Under the pieces are notes generated by a model. It was not told the origin of the DNA. It made no database searches and saw nothing but the letters and a program-made list of their open reading frames with translations. From Gnetum montanum (taxonomy: Eukaryota; Streptophyta; Gnetopsida; Gnetales; Gnetaceae), in the NCBI GenBank assembly GCA_015680685.1, contig MNCI01002706.1:187473-251472 (forward strand): 64,000 nt of DNA, read 5' to 3'. The translations under genes and the position numbers were made by a program. Below, one piece after another: positions 22,497 to 34,824 of the stretch. Each line of letters opens with the position of its first letter. The first letter of the stretch is position 1.

Positions 22497-23439
22497 TGAT
22501 GAGTGTCAAAGTATTGTGTTGACGGGTCCTTGTTGATGTGGCCTTGTTGATAGGGCCTTATATACCTTATGTTGCCAAGTCAATAGGGCCACATCAATGT
22601 AGTGTTTACTACATCTACAAGGCCCCATCAATGCAATACTATAGCAAAAACTATAAATACGAGCTCCCAGTCGTGTTTATAGGCATTCAAGTCATAGTAG
22701 TAGTAGAGCTCTTGTAGTTTGTCCATTTGAAAGTTAGAATATTTCTCTGAGTGCCTGTAACAAGAGTCAAAAAGTGTATAGATCTTTATTCAAGCATTGT
22801 TGTACCTAAACCACACCAATGTGTATGGCAATAAAGATGAGCCTTTTGATCAAACCTTGTAGCACTTGGAATAGATTAATGATTTATTTATTCATTCATT
22901 CTTTTCATTAAATATGCAATTAATTAAGCTAAATTATACTTTGAGCCATCAATTAATTAATTAAGATAAAGAGATTAAATACATAAGTATGATCACTTCA
23001 AGCGTAAACATGTATTCGCTTGGTAATCCTAGGAGCATTGTTGCTTGGTGCACCCAGTAGCATAGCGCTTGGTAACCCAACAGTGGATACGTGGGTTTAG
23101 GACGTGTATGGAAAGTGAGATTAGATACTTATGTTAGGATTAGTTAGAGACTAGTTAAGTCATTAAGTTAGATTAGTTATTAAATTATTTCATCTCTCTA
23201 CTCTAAGCACCAAAGAACATAAAACATAAAACAATAAAAATCATATGCCTCAATTACACTTAACCATGCGTTTATACATCACAAGTGTAATTGGGAAGAT
23301 AATGAATAACCTTTAGGGTAAGGTTCACTTCCTAGAAGACTAATGTATCAAAAACTAGAGTCTACAGAATTCAACTAGATTATGCATGAACACTTTGTCA
23401 TTCGTATGGTTGGGTGCAGGGGTACCTCACTACTCATCA
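22497..23439 (+). repeat. AthL-4 5' LTR
   Basis: 943 bp, TGATGA to TCATCA. U3 holds GGCCTTGTTGAT at 22540 and other GGCC motifs. TATA at 22652-22659, AATAAA at 22830-22835. U5 has four CTTGGT-type repeats between about 23010 and 23090. Confidence 0.9.
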
Positions 23440-23440
23440 T

Positions 23441-23458
23441 TGGTGCCATTGCTAGGGA
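23441..23458 (+). other. AthL-4 primer-binding site (tRNA-Asp type)
   Basis: TGGTGCCATTGCTAGGGA matches the tRNA-Asp complement except for four positions, all transitions. Confidence 0.82.
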
Positions 23459-23590
23459 CTTTGTTTGTTGAAATGTGAACTATCTAGGACTAGTGAATAT
23501 TATTAATATCATTGGATGAACCTAAGGTCAACATCACTCTCACATGACATATAATTACAAAAGCACATTGATATTTTATTTGTTTGCAAA

Positions 23591-26080
23591 ATATCTTCTT
23601 CTTCTCGAAAGCATGAAGATGTTAAACTGTCGATCCCACAATAGTGCAAGGTGGTATATACTCATCTAGATGAGTATGTACCTAATTTCACCTTCATCCG
23701 ACACCATGATGAGCAATTGTGATGGCGTGATATGGAGGGCAACATTGTGATGCCCCTTGATCGATTTGTGCCCGTGATGCTACTTTAAACTCCTACAAAG
23801 TTAGGCATCCATGATCTTCAAGAGGAATACATTGTGCATGGTTATGAAACTAGGGACTATTGTCCCATTGACATGCAATGTAGGAGAGATTGAAACTAGG
23901 AGAAGCATCATGAGGCTATGAAGGAAAAAAATTCACCAATCCCTTATTCCTATTGAACCAAGATGATAATGAGGGTTCTTTCTTTGAAGGATCTCAACAT
24001 GAAAATTCTCCACCCCTAGTTACTAATGATGGGGGTGTGAACTTGAATCTACATTCTATTGTCAAACTTTTGGATTTAGGAAAAGATGGTAGTCAAGGTA
24101 GGAGCTCAAGCAAGCATCAAGATAATAAGAAATCTAATGAACATGGTCATGACAACTGAAGGAGAGTTGGTAGACACCATGGTGGTGGCAGTCCTCCTCC
24201 CTCTTCATCCTCTTCATCTGCATCCTCTTCTTCCTCTTCTTCTAGTTCTAAAAGATGCTATAGAATGAATAACCATGATGGAGGTGCTCAATGGAACAAC
24301 AGTAGTAATCACCTAGCCTGTAATGAACAAAGGGGTAATAGAGGAAATCATTGGTGACAATGAAATAATGATGATGATGAGCCTTTGTTGGCAACTTAAA
24401 GCATGCTTAACATTGTAGAGGTAGTTAAGATTTCAACTAGGCATGTGAAAGATAGTCAAATCAAGTGCTTAGACATGAAAATATTCTAATATTTGAGGGG
24501 GGATATAACCTTGATCCACAGACACATCTACAAGCTTTTCATGATGCCTATGCCTTGTAGAACATTAAAAATGATTGGCAAAACTCAAACTCTTCCCTAG
24601 GACGCTCATCAAGGAGGTAGAGAGTTGGTGTCAGTCCTTGGAGTTGGAATATATTTGTAGATGGAGTACCATGTTGGAACTATTTAATGATAAATACTAG
24701 ACATACTTTAGGGTGTCTAATCTAAGAAGGTAAATTCAAGGCTAGAAATAGGAAATAAATGAACCCTTGGATGCTATCATGGATAGATATTATTCTCTCT
24801 TACATCAATGTCCTAGCCATTGTTATTTTTAGAGGGAACAACTCCACCATATCATGATGGCCTCAAAGCAGAAACCAAAAGAACTCTTTAGGTTTATGCC
24901 CAAGGGAGACCATCCAAACTGAAAGCTTATCAGATACAAAGGTTGATAGAGTAGGTAGTAAAAGAAGTAGGTGATTTGTAAAAAAGGAAAAGTGCAGAAG
25001 AATATAATAGGGGCCCTTCCATTAGGAAAAGGGAGGTCCAATTTTGTAACAAGGAGGAGTCACCACTCGATGAAGTGAATAGGAAAACCTTGCCCATACA
25101 AATATCTATTTCTAAAATGTTGGCAAAGGTTGATAAATTATGGGACTCTTTGGATGAAAAGTTCCAAACTACTATGAAGATTGCTAAAGAATGCAAAGAG
25201 AAAAATAGTGATCACAATTGTAGAGGAAAAAAGAAGCTAAATGTGCCTATCAAAGAGGTAAGGGCAAAGCTACTATAGTAGAAGAAGTTGTGGAGACAAA
25301 CTCTGATGATGATGTTGGATGTGAAATTTTTCAATGTGAATATTTGAAAGGATGTTGCCCTATGGTGTCACACTTACAAGAATCTGGGGCGTACACGTTG
25401 AATCCTTGACTAGCACAGAGGCAAGCACCCAGACAATTGCCTTATTCTCAAGGCAATCCAAGGCAATTCCACTAACAACAATCGGCTTACTATCCAAGTG
25501 AAGCTCCACCACAATTGTATGAGCAATACCAATAGTGTCACCAACCATAGTCATGGGGAATGCCATTACCAAGACAAAAATACCCTTATAGGCAACTAGG
25601 TCCATATGAGTACTATGTTCAGTAACCCGTTTCTCCATGAAGCTCTACAAGCCATGCATCATTCTAGCATCACTATTACCCTCTAGAGTATCATTGAACT
25701 GATTCACCATCTACTTGAGGGGAGAAATCATATCCATACCATCCTTCACATCCATTTTTAGACATCCCTCTACCCTCAACCTAGTTACCTTTTTCTTCAT
25801 CCATGTAGGATGAAATTCCCTCATAGTCGTAGCAACGAAATGCTACGAGGGTTGTAAATTTGCAACTAGCCTTCCAATCAAGTGATTCAGACAATCAATC
25901 CAGGAAATGACCATTCACCTGACCTAATAGTCCTCTCAAACCCTCACAACCTAATGTAGATGGTTGTCTTGTATCTCCAACACCCTTATCCTTTGCATCA
26001 AACACACTCAAGCACTCTTCAAACCAAACACCACCTTAGATCCACACTGTAATGTTAACTCATGTTGTCTCTGATTGGAT
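23591..26080 (+). pseudogene. gag: AthL-4 gag
   Basis: The start codon has become ATA at 23591, ahead of the family SSSSRK N-terminus; the HLDEYVPNFTFI block follows near 23660. Ser-rich tract near 24205-24245, Gag core from about 24475, charged helix 25075-25278, then a knuckle-like segment near 25318-25356 with Phe at the second Cys, then a Pro/Gln-rich tail. Multiple stops and frame changes. Confidence 0.78.
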
Positions 26081-26640
26081 CAAGACTACAACCTTTCCAT
26101 GAAAATATCTAACTTGGAAAGTCCTCTTATTTACTTTCTGAGCCATGCAAGGCTCTTCTTGATTCTAGTTCTGGTGTTACTCTCATCTCCCATGACATAT
26201 ACAAGGCCTAGAACCTACCATCTCTCAAGAAAAAGCAGCATCTATTTGGAATTGATAGATCAATTAATCATGGTTCCTTTGGGATTAGTTGAGGACATTG
26301 TGACCATAATCTATGGGTGGTCCTATCCTACCAATTTTTTAGTAATCAAGGTTGAAAACTACAAATTAGACTTCCCTATCATTATGGGACGTGCTTGGTT
26401 AAGCATGGTTGATGCATGAATGGTCATAAGGAACCTCTCATTGGAAATCTCTAAGGACATTGAATTTGGATGACTTGAGAAGAAGTGTGTTCCATGCATC
26501 ACGTACATCAATAATAGGTGCAATTACATGCAAAAATAGGATCCATTAAGAGTACATTCATTAAAACATGTAATCAGTATGCACAAGAAATAGATATCCA
26601 AAGATGCATGTACGTAGCAACCACAAAATAGGAGGAAATC
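26081..26640 (+). pseudogene. AthL-4 protease
   Basis: The active site reads LLDSSSG near 26155, with Ser for the Gly of DSG. A TAG at 26209 replaces the Trp codon kept in AthL-3 and AthL-6. FPIIMGRAW is intact near 26371. It lies in the expected place between gag and RT. Confidence 0.75.
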
Positions 26641-27930
26641 TAATGATTGATAACTGACTCTGATAGTATCACATTATGCATGGAATTAATTGAGAGCTTG
26701 ACATGTGCTTATGTTAAAGGCATGGATAAACTTGAGCAAGTTCATCACCAACTCTGCGATGATGAAGATGATGGTACCTATTGGGGAGAGTTGATAATCC
26801 CTGATAGTTTCAAGCAAGAGCCCCTAGAGTTAAAAACTTGACTAGCTAGCATAGAGTATGCATTTTTAAACAATGGCAAGTTGGTTATAATTAATGCAAA
26901 TCTTTCCCTTGAACAAAAAGACAAGCTATTGTAGGTGGTCAACAAATGGCCAATAGCCTTTGCTTGGTCGTATCTTGAACTGACTGGAATTGATCCATGG
27001 ATATGCTAGCATCATATCTACATTGACTCAGCCATGAAGCCAAGAAGGTAGTCACAATGGTGGTTGAACCCCAAGTTGAATCAAATTGTCAAAAAGAGAA
27101 AATAGAATAACTCCTCAAGGTGAGGTTCATCTATTCCATTATAGATAGTGAGTGGGTTAGCCCATTCGTTATTGTGTTAAAGAAAGGTGGAAACTTGCAT
27201 GTTTGCATTGACTTTAGGCTATTGAATATGATAACATTTAAAGACCATTTCCATTGTCATTTGTGGACCAAGTGTGAGACACCATTTTTGGGCATTGCTA
27301 TTATAGCTTCTTGGATGGTTATAGTGGCTATAATTAAATCCAAATTGCACTAGAAGATTATTCCAAGACAACATTCACGAGTCTATTGGGGACTTTTGCA
27401 TATTGTAAGATGTCATTTGGTCTATGCAATGCNAGGGGACTTTTGCATATTGTAAGATGTCATTTGGTCTATGCAATGCCCTTGTAACATTCCAATGCTT
27501 GGTCCTTATTATTTTTCAATAGTATATTGGTAGCGAGGTAGAGGTCTTTCTGGGTGACTTATTTACCTATGGGGCTACATTTGAGTAAGCCCTAGACTAC
27601 CTTGAGTAAGCACTAAAAAGATGTCTTGAAACAAACTTCAAGCTCAATTAGGAGAAAATCCATTTAATGGTCTAGGAAGGCATAGTATTGGGGCACAAAA
27701 TTACTTAGGCTAGGATTGAGGTAGATCCTGAAAAGATAAGTGTCATCCAAGGAATCACATGTCAACCAAAGATAGTCAAAGATGTCCGATCATTCCTTGG
27801 GCACACTGGTTACTACAGGTGGTTCATAGAGAATTTCTCTAAGATTGCAAAGTCATTGGTTGAGCTTACAAAGAAAGATGCTTCGTTTATTTGGATCAAG
27901 GAGTGTGAACATGCATTCCAACAAATAAAA
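26641..27930 (+). pseudogene. AthL-4 linker and reverse transcriptase
   Basis: Linker open from 26647 to 26841. RT begins near 27030; VCIDFRLLN is near 27202. The catalytic box reads FLGD at 27547-27558, so one Asp is lost to Gly. The connection domain runs to about 27930. A 45-bp duplication around N at 27433 breaks the frame and is probably an assembly fault. Confidence 0.82.
27388..27479 (+). repeat. 45-bp perfect duplication around a single N
   Basis: Bases 27388-27432 and 27435-27479 are identical, separated by N27433 and one A. The RT coding sequence of siblings has this segment once. An unmerged contig overlap is the simplest explanation. Confidence 0.85.
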
Positions 27931-28360
27931 GATAAACTCATGGGAACTCATATTCTATGGGCACTAGACTAGTCTAAACCATTTCACATAATGATGGACA
28001 CATCTAATTATGCCTTGGTAGCCATGCTTATGTAGTTGGATGATAAGAAACATCCATATTACATCCATTGCATGAGTTGAAGCATTGTAGATGCATAGTT
28101 AAATTACATCACAACTAAGAAAGAACTAATGATAGTGGTGTATGCTCTCAAAAAGTTTATGTACTAAGTGCTTGGCTATAAAGTATTTGTGCACATAGAT
28201 CATAGTGCCATCTGCTTCCTAATGAATAAGCCAACGATGAGTCCCTATATCATATGGTGGTTCATGATCTTGCAAGAATTCGATCTCACAATGGTAGATC
28301 AGAAAGGGACTAAGAATGTGGTCATTGACCATCTCTCTTGGTTAATATGGGATTAAAGAG
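27931..28360 (+). pseudogene. AthL-4 RNase H
   Basis: MMDTSNYAL near 27991 replaces TDAS with MDTS but keeps the Asp. KKELMIVVYAL near 28120 and IDHSA near 28196 follow; the end is near 28345, where ADHLS has become IDHLS. Stops at Gln and Arg codons. It follows RT directly. Confidence 0.8.
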
Positions 28361-28499
28361 GAGGAGAGCCTGCTCTTTGATCAATTTCCATACGAAATCC
28401 TCTTTACAGGAGTTGCAAATGAACAAATGCCCATAGAAACAACATGGTACGATAGCATCCTCACTTACCTTCTCACTTAGGAGATGCCACAAGGTCTAG

Positions 28500-29660
28500 A
28501 CTTTAGGAAGAAATAATAGTTTCTTCATCAAGCAAAGTATTTCATTGAAATCAATAGATACCTTTACAAGGTATGTGCTAATGACCTAGTTCATTGGTGT
28601 GTCCATAGTGTAGATCAACTATGTGTTCTTCAAGATGCTCACAAAGGCCCTTTCGAAGTCCACAATGTTGGGAGATGCACAGCCATAAAAATATTGATGG
28701 TAGGATCCTATTGGCTAATAATCTTTAGGGATGCCCACTAGTTTGTTTAATCTTGTAAACATTGTCAACAAGATGGTGGGATGATTGCACGAATGGAGGA
28801 TCTTCAACAATGGATTCAACCACTAGAACCATTTGACATATGGGGCATTAACTTCATGGATCCAATCACACCCATGTCCAATGGAAAAATGTATATCATT
28901 GTAGCAGTTGAATACTGCACCAAATGGGTAGAAGTAGTAGCCATCACCAACTGCACATCATTCACTACTGCTAGATTTGTACAAAAAAATGTTGTAAATA
29001 GGTTTGGGATGCCATGTGCATTAATTTATGACAATGGAACTCATTTTATAAGTGTCACCTTTCAAAAAATTATGCAATTATTGGGCGTTAAACATAAATT
29101 AATAACACCCTATCACCTCCAAGATAATGGTCAAGCAAAGGTAACTAATAAGGAGATCACAAAGATTCTAATAAGGACCATAAGAAAATGTAAGAGAGAC
29201 TTCTGAGCCTATTTCTCAACATGGAAACTCCCTATTGGCTACTCTCCATATGAGCTAGTCTATGGAAAACTTCCAATGCTCCCAATTCAATTTAAGCTCC
29301 ATACACTCTCAACAACCTGTGAACTAAATATTAACCTAAGCCTAGCACAAAAAGAAAGATTGATCAACCTCAACATGCTAGAAAAAAATTGATTAGTGGC
29401 CCTATCTTTGAATGAAGTACACAAGGCATTTAACAAGCAATGACATGACCTAAGAATTTGTAAAGTAAAATTTCAACTGGGAGATAAGGTTCTTTACTGG
29501 AACCCCACACATGTACCCTAAAAAACAAAGTTCAAAACATTGTGGAAGGGACCTTATATAATTGATGAAACCTTTGCCTCAGGGCCATGTTAATCTACAA
29601 ACCTGAAAGCCCAAATAAAAAGTAGTTCATCAAAATCCAACAAGTAAAGCTTTTCCATGA
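28500..29660 (+). pseudogene. AthL-4 integrase
   Basis: Zinc-finger Cys pair CKHC near 28756. A 141-residue open stretch (28781-29206) covers the core. The first catalytic Asp is Asn (WGINF near 28841), the second is kept (DNGTH near 29029) and the Glu is Lys (QAKVTN near 29133). The C-terminal tail is near 29540. With two of three catalytic residues lost, this copy could not integrate DNA even without its stops. Confidence 0.83.
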
Positions 29661-30420
29661 GGTCAAGTGCGCTAGTGCAACAAATACCTCAATGGATGGA
29701 AAACCATGCTCAATTTTTTGGATCTCCTCCTTCCAACTTAGTTGTGGGGGAGATGGGCATCTATGCTAATCATTCATATGGCTTTTCAATTTTTCAATTT
29801 TTTTTGTTTTCCATGTTTTTGATTTTACAATTTATTTATTTTACACCTTTTTAATTTTAAAATTTTTTCCTATTTTACACCATGCTTTGTTTAACACCAT
29901 TGTTAGTACATTTAAATCTTTCTTGAATATGTTTACACATTCTTATATATTTTACTTTGTTTTATTTAAGTGTGATTTTCAAATTTTTGCTAATAAACAT
30001 GCTTTGTGCCAATAGGACACAATGGTGTTGTAGCTGCTACTAATGATGGTTTGTGTTTAATGTTTTGTTTGCTAATGTATGGTTTCTATTTTTGAATTTT
30101 TGTACCAATGGCTCAATCATGGTTTCTTTTTCATGAAACAAGCAATGAGTCCACAACATCCACCTATTTACAAACTCTATGATTTTCCTTGTTTTGGGAG
30201 TTTGAGGTACCTTTCATTAAAGAAACTTTTAATAAATTGGTGACCTTGCTAGTTTTTGGAATTGGAAAGGATTCAAAGGTTTGTATAGGGTATAACTTTA
30301 AGGAAACTCAATATGCTTTACACTCTTCTATTTACTTAGGTGCTTGAGTGCTTTTCATAGACTTCTTATCATTCCATGTTGTCCAATAATAGGAAGTCAA
30401 ATAAAGTCTTTGCATGGTGT

Positions 30421-30474
30421 GGTTCCCATCAAAGAACAAAAAATTAAAGAAAAAAAAACAACATGATGGGAATT
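30421..30474 (+). promoter_or_regulatory. A-loop hairpin (AthL-4 copy, best stem)
   Basis: GGTTCCCATC pairs with GATGGGAATT over ten pairs (eight Watson-Crick, two G-T) around an A-rich loop of 34 bases. Preceded by TCTTTGCATGGTGT and followed by CAAAGCACACCCC as in siblings. Confidence 0.65.
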
Positions 30475-31327
30475 CAAAGCACACCCCTTAGACAAATAAA
30501 TGAGCTACAAGCACTACCCATGCTTGAAGGTCCCCTCTAACTAAGGCCCTCTCTCACTTCCTACTTCTCTTTCTCTCTCTTTATGGAACAATGGTTATCT
30601 ATGGGAGCATTCTTGTGTCTTGAGGAGGTGGATCAATCTTGGAGTGGTGATGCAAAGTCACTGAAAGGGGTTGATTTTGGTCTGGACTAATGATGGATCT
30701 TCTTAGGCCATTTTAAACACAAAACTCCATAAGGAACTTCTTGTGATCTTAATTTGAAATTCCATTCCACCTTCTCCAGCATCCATCTATGCTGATAGTA
30801 ATTCACCTCACTATAAATGTCCATGTTTTTGAATTCATGTCTTGGTATGATGTACTTGAATTCTTTGGTATGAAATACTTGAACTTCTTGTGATCTTAAT
30901 TTGGAATTCCATTGATCATTAATCACCTATGGGGCCCATGGAATCCTTAGGTTTAGGTTATGCAAGGGCAAAAAATGCATGTGCCCACTCTAGGGAGGAC
31001 CCACTTGCATATCTCTTGGTTGGTTTTGTTAAGTAGCTTAACTTTAGACATTCTTGCAATAAAAATCTTTTGTACACCCATCTTCTACATCACACCATGT
31101 GCTCCTTTATCTATTTTGTTCATTAAACACATTCTTCATGAAATTTTTTAATTTTTGAGCATTCAAAGATCCTCTTTAATGATTTTATCATATTCTTGGC
31201 TTTTCTAAGATTCCATGGACCCAAAATTCATTGAAAAATTCCTAATATTTTTTGAGATATTCAAATTTGAAAATTTTTCCTACAAGCCCCATATACGACA
31301 TCCCATTTACAAAGAAAACTTGTATAT

Positions 31328-31379
31328 GAGGCCTCGTATATGGGGCCTTGTCGACGTAAGGGAAAAATGCTATATATAT
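31328..31379 (+). promoter_or_regulatory. Internal U3-like promoter of AthL-4
   Basis: Palindrome GAGGCCTC (31328-31335), GGCCTTGTCGACGTA (31344-31358) and a TATA-like TATATATATG at 31371. The same GAGGCCTC occurs in the element's own 3' LTR U3 (34927-34934), and GGCCTTGTCAAC there (34868-34879) differs from GGCCTTGTCGAC by one base. It lies about 440 bases upstream of ORF3. Promoter function is inferred. Confidence 0.55.
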
Positions 31380-31525
31380 GTATGACCCTACTTAAAAAAT
31401 TTGACATTTTCTCATAAACACCAAGGGAGTTTTTCAAAATTTTAGAGCCCAAAACCTTCCAAAGCCCATAACTTTCTAACCGTTTATTGAAATCACTCCG
31501 TTCTTCAACATTGTAGCTATCAGAG

Positions 31526-31816
31526 GTAAGATCTTCATCATGGGGGCCATAAATTTGCCATTTTTAATAGAAAATTTTTTGCCATTTTTCTAACTATCCT
31601 AAGGTTTAACTAAGAAATCAACTCTTAAACACCAAATTACAAGAGCTAAACCTTTCCAACAAGCTTTGGTGACATTTATAATAAATAATTAATGAAATAA
31701 TCAATCTACCATGGTCCAACCTTAGCTAAAATGTAATAAATAATGAGAGAAGGTATTAAAAAAAATTTAAAGTTACACATTATATCTACTAATCCATGGA
31801 TGTGTTGTGAACATAG
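31526..31816 (+). other. Probable leader intron before ORF3 (AthL-4)
   Basis: Donor CAGAG|GTAAG at 31526, branch-point-like CTAAT about 30 bases upstream of the acceptor, and acceptor CATAG at 31816, giving 291 bp. The exon resumes exactly with ATG 31817. AthL-2 has a homologous 256-bp interval with donor AT|GTAAGT and acceptor CACAG. Splicing is predicted only. Confidence 0.5.
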
Positions 31817-34616
31817 ATGCCACCAAAAGGAAAGAACATGCAGGAAGTAGGACTGTCTCAACCAATGGAGAAATAGCCTAGAATGGGAAGGGGCCAAGAA
31901 TAAGCCCAAGAAGAACTGCTTACAATCCATACCATAGGTCTCAACCAAGGTGGAATCTATTTGACATATTCTAGAACCAACAACAGCAATAGAACGCTCC
32001 CATTAGGATGATGCACTAGCACAATAAGAAAATCTTGAGGTGACCTTGATAGGGCTTGCTTGAATTAGATCAGATTACTAGAGGTCTAGAAAATAGTGCT
32101 CTAAGAGTTAAACTTTAGCACATTCCTAGAGCAAGCACCAAAAGAAGTATAGGACTAGCTAAAGGCCTCTCCCATGTGGCCAATCATCACTTCCACAGGG
32201 GAGTGGTACATGGGAGATACATTCCTATTTTGGAACAACAAGAAGCTTGGATCAATGTAAAAATCAAGGACATCTCAATGTCCTACTCGGCTCAAGCCAT
32301 TGTTGCAGTGCTTGGGTTGCCAAAAATAGGGGCAAGTCTTGCTGAGATCCCAATGCAAGTAGATCCCAACATAAAAAAAGAATCAGTTTAGTGGTGTTAT
32401 GGTGTTGACTTCATGAAGTTTGGCATGCTGACACTGGCAGAGAGGATCCACTATAAGATTGTGGCCTTCCACCTCAATACCATGGTGAGGCCAAGCAAAA
32501 TCACTATCTTCTCTACCTAAGCATGAGCTACTTTAAGTGGGAGATTCCTTGTCAACCTTCCATAACTGATCTATCTAGAGATGAAAAAATAATTTAAAGA
32601 AAATGAACATGGAAGGAAGACACTTCCCTTCTCATGCCTCACCAGGAAACTTTATCAAAGGGAAGGAATAGCTCGTTACACCAATGATGTTATTATGAAT
32701 GTTCTAGCTGCCAATTGGGAAGAAATGATGAAAGATAAGATGCTTGCAATGACTATCCAAGAAGAGGAGCAGTGACCACCACCTCCACCTACCACTCAAA
32801 CAACTATGCTAGACATTGTTACAACTACCTAACAGTTGTGTGAATATTGGGAATGGCTCTTGATTGAATAAGAGAAATGAGTAGGCACAAGTGGTAGGGA
32901 CCCATCTGTGTATGGACCAGTAATAAGTCACCTAAATGAGATGGCCTAGAAAATTAGTTTGATGGGTGGAGGTGGATTTATTTTCTTAGCCCAAAGAACA
33001 CAGTTGTCCACAAGGTTGAATCTGAGCACTAAAGAGGTCATAGTATCTCTCGCAGAACAACATGCACTCTCAAAAATCTTTGGGAATGCTACAACCTTCT
33101 CAGTGTGCTTGGAGGAGAGTGTAGGGGCAACTGCATTAGTGATGTAGCACAAGGGGTAGGAGACTATAGTAGAAGTGGTTGCTGACCATATTGTCAAAAT
33201 TCTCAACACACCCGTGGCATCTACACCAGACATCACTACAGTCAAAGATGTGTAGATGTTCATAGAAACTACAAGCAATAGAATAAATATAGCATAACAT
33301 GAAGATGTGTTGGACCGACTAGTGGGAACTGGATAGCTGCTTCCATATGTCTTTAACCTTTTGGACAATATTACTGTAATCCATTCAAAGTTGCTAGAGG
33401 CCAGGGGTAAGAATATCATCTTGGAGGGACAACTCAAAATAGCCAATGAGCTAAATGAATGCTTGACTATGGAAGTTGCTAAATTAAGAACCAAAATTGC
33501 CAACCCTGCATTTCTCAACCTAGCATTAACAAGAGATGAAGCTATGGAATAGCTTCACGCTAAACTAAAAGGGGTTGAGGATGCAATGGGAATAACAATG
33601 TTTTATTGATCCTTAGCAGAGGTCACACAACAAAGAACCATTGGCTATGAAATGTTGATGAGCATAAGCATCTCCATAGAGAAAACTGGCTAGAGCAAAC
33701 ACAAAATTGAGGAGATTGGTAGTAGAAAATAGAAATATCTCCATAGAGAAGGTCCACGACCTTTGCCAGAAGACTATGATCAAGGAAGCTGCCTAGAAAT
33801 TGGAGGCTCTCAAATTTGAGAGAGTTAAGGATCATTATAGAGAATAGGTTAGTCTACAAAAGGAAGTCAATGAAAAACACATCTAGTTGATAAAGGCAAA
33901 GGTGAATGAAGCTCTCTAGCAACTCCAAAAATAAAGAGAAGTTTGGCAACCCATTTTTGATGGGATAGATGCCTACAATAAAGCAAAAATCTGCATGAAG
34001 GAGTTGCAAATTGAGGAGATGATGGAATATGGAGCTTGCCAATCATTGTTATGTGAATTTGGCCATGTTGAATGTTGGATAGCCATGATTAGAACTTGAG
34101 AAATAGGTGGCGAGCTTGTACTTGTTGTACGAGTCTAAGTTCAAGCATCATAAAGACACCAAGAAAAAGCTTGCAGCGCCAAACACTAAACTTGAAGTTC
34201 TCAAGGCATGATTGACTAATCAATAATCAATTGTTAAGAACTTGGCCAAGAGAATGAATGACTAGTAGGAGCTATAGAACATAATTAGGATATTCAATAT
34301 TAAATGCAAATAGTTCACTTCCTAGTTTGTCAATGTGAAGGAGATGTTCCCTATAATTCTTTGTCCATGGGATATTCCCATTCAAGCCCACATTTATGAT
34401 GCCATGTTGACTATGAATAATCCTTAAAGCAAGGAGGAGAAGATGAAGGCATTACTAGATGTCTTTTGCCTTCCACCAAAGGTTGCAGCCACAATAGGAT
34501 AACCATAGTCATCTCAACCATAACACATGTCCAAAGTCAGTGAAGATCCTTAAGAACCTTAGGAGCCTCCACCACCTGTGACTATATGATCTTCTCCATC
34601 ATCTTTACACTGTTAG
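31817..34616 (+). pseudogene. AthL-4 ORF3: PF20167-like region plus coiled coil
   Basis: About 930 codons with many TAG/TAA/TGA stops and at least one frameshift (one base lost near 32257). The N-terminal half (31817-32760) has ELNFSTF, a MWPIIT..GEWYMG segment, ISMSYSAQAI..LGLPKIGA and a LPFSCLTRKLYQREGI segment, an order that recalls the putative plant transposon protein domain (PF20167); this is pattern recognition, not a search result. A proline run lies near 32776. From about 33361 to 34260 the sequence is heptad-like and charged, as in coiled coils. No membrane segment or signal peptide is visible, so it does not look like an envelope protein despite sitting in the env-like position of Athila elements. 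Confidence 0.6.
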
Positions 34617-34824
34617 AGGATGTGCTATCCAATTTTGTGTAGTCACATCATGGTGTTCAATTTTGTGTCATGAACACCACAATTTTTGTAATTTGTTGAT
34701 TCATACACTCAGGCACTTAGTGTTGTCAAGTTAGTTTGTTATCTCAAGAGTCAGTTAGTAATCCCATACCTTTTTAATTTTGTAACGAAACTCGAGGATA
34801 AGTTTTCATTCAGTTATGGGGGTA
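34617..34824 (+). other. AthL-4 pre-LTR segment and polypurine tract
   Basis: Non-coding tail shared with siblings (AATCCCATACCTTT near 34761, GGATAAGTTTTCATTCAG near 34796), ending in the polypurine tract TTATGGGGGTA at 34824, directly before TGATGA. Confidence 0.8.

Larger units (their letters stand above)
29661..31525 (+). other. AthL-4 3' region upstream of the leader intron
   Basis: Non-coding. Contains the A-loop hairpin (30421-30474), the CTCTAACTAAGGCCC block near 30535, a duplicated 30-bp segment (near 30737 and 30882), and, from about 31140, a segment absent from AthL-1 and AthL-3 that ends in the U3-like promoter at 31328-31379 and a leader up to the splice donor at 31526. Confidence 0.68.

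Noticed and set aside
22497-23439. Second LTR directly behind the AthL-3 3' LTR, suggesting a tandem LTR array
   Set aside because: It has a different U3 and its own primer site and partner LTR at 34825; the adjacency is explained by AthL-3 inserting at the edge of AthL-4.
30687-30926. Open frame on the minus strand with an internal repeat
   Set aside because: It lies in the non-coding 3' region of AthL-4 and results from a local duplication of about 30 bases; siblings have no such frame.
32946-33518. 190-codon open frame on the minus strand, one of the longest in the window
   Set aside because: It is antisense to ORF3 of AthL-4, whose plus-strand frame has a homologue in AthL-2; the minus frame shows no recognisable content.
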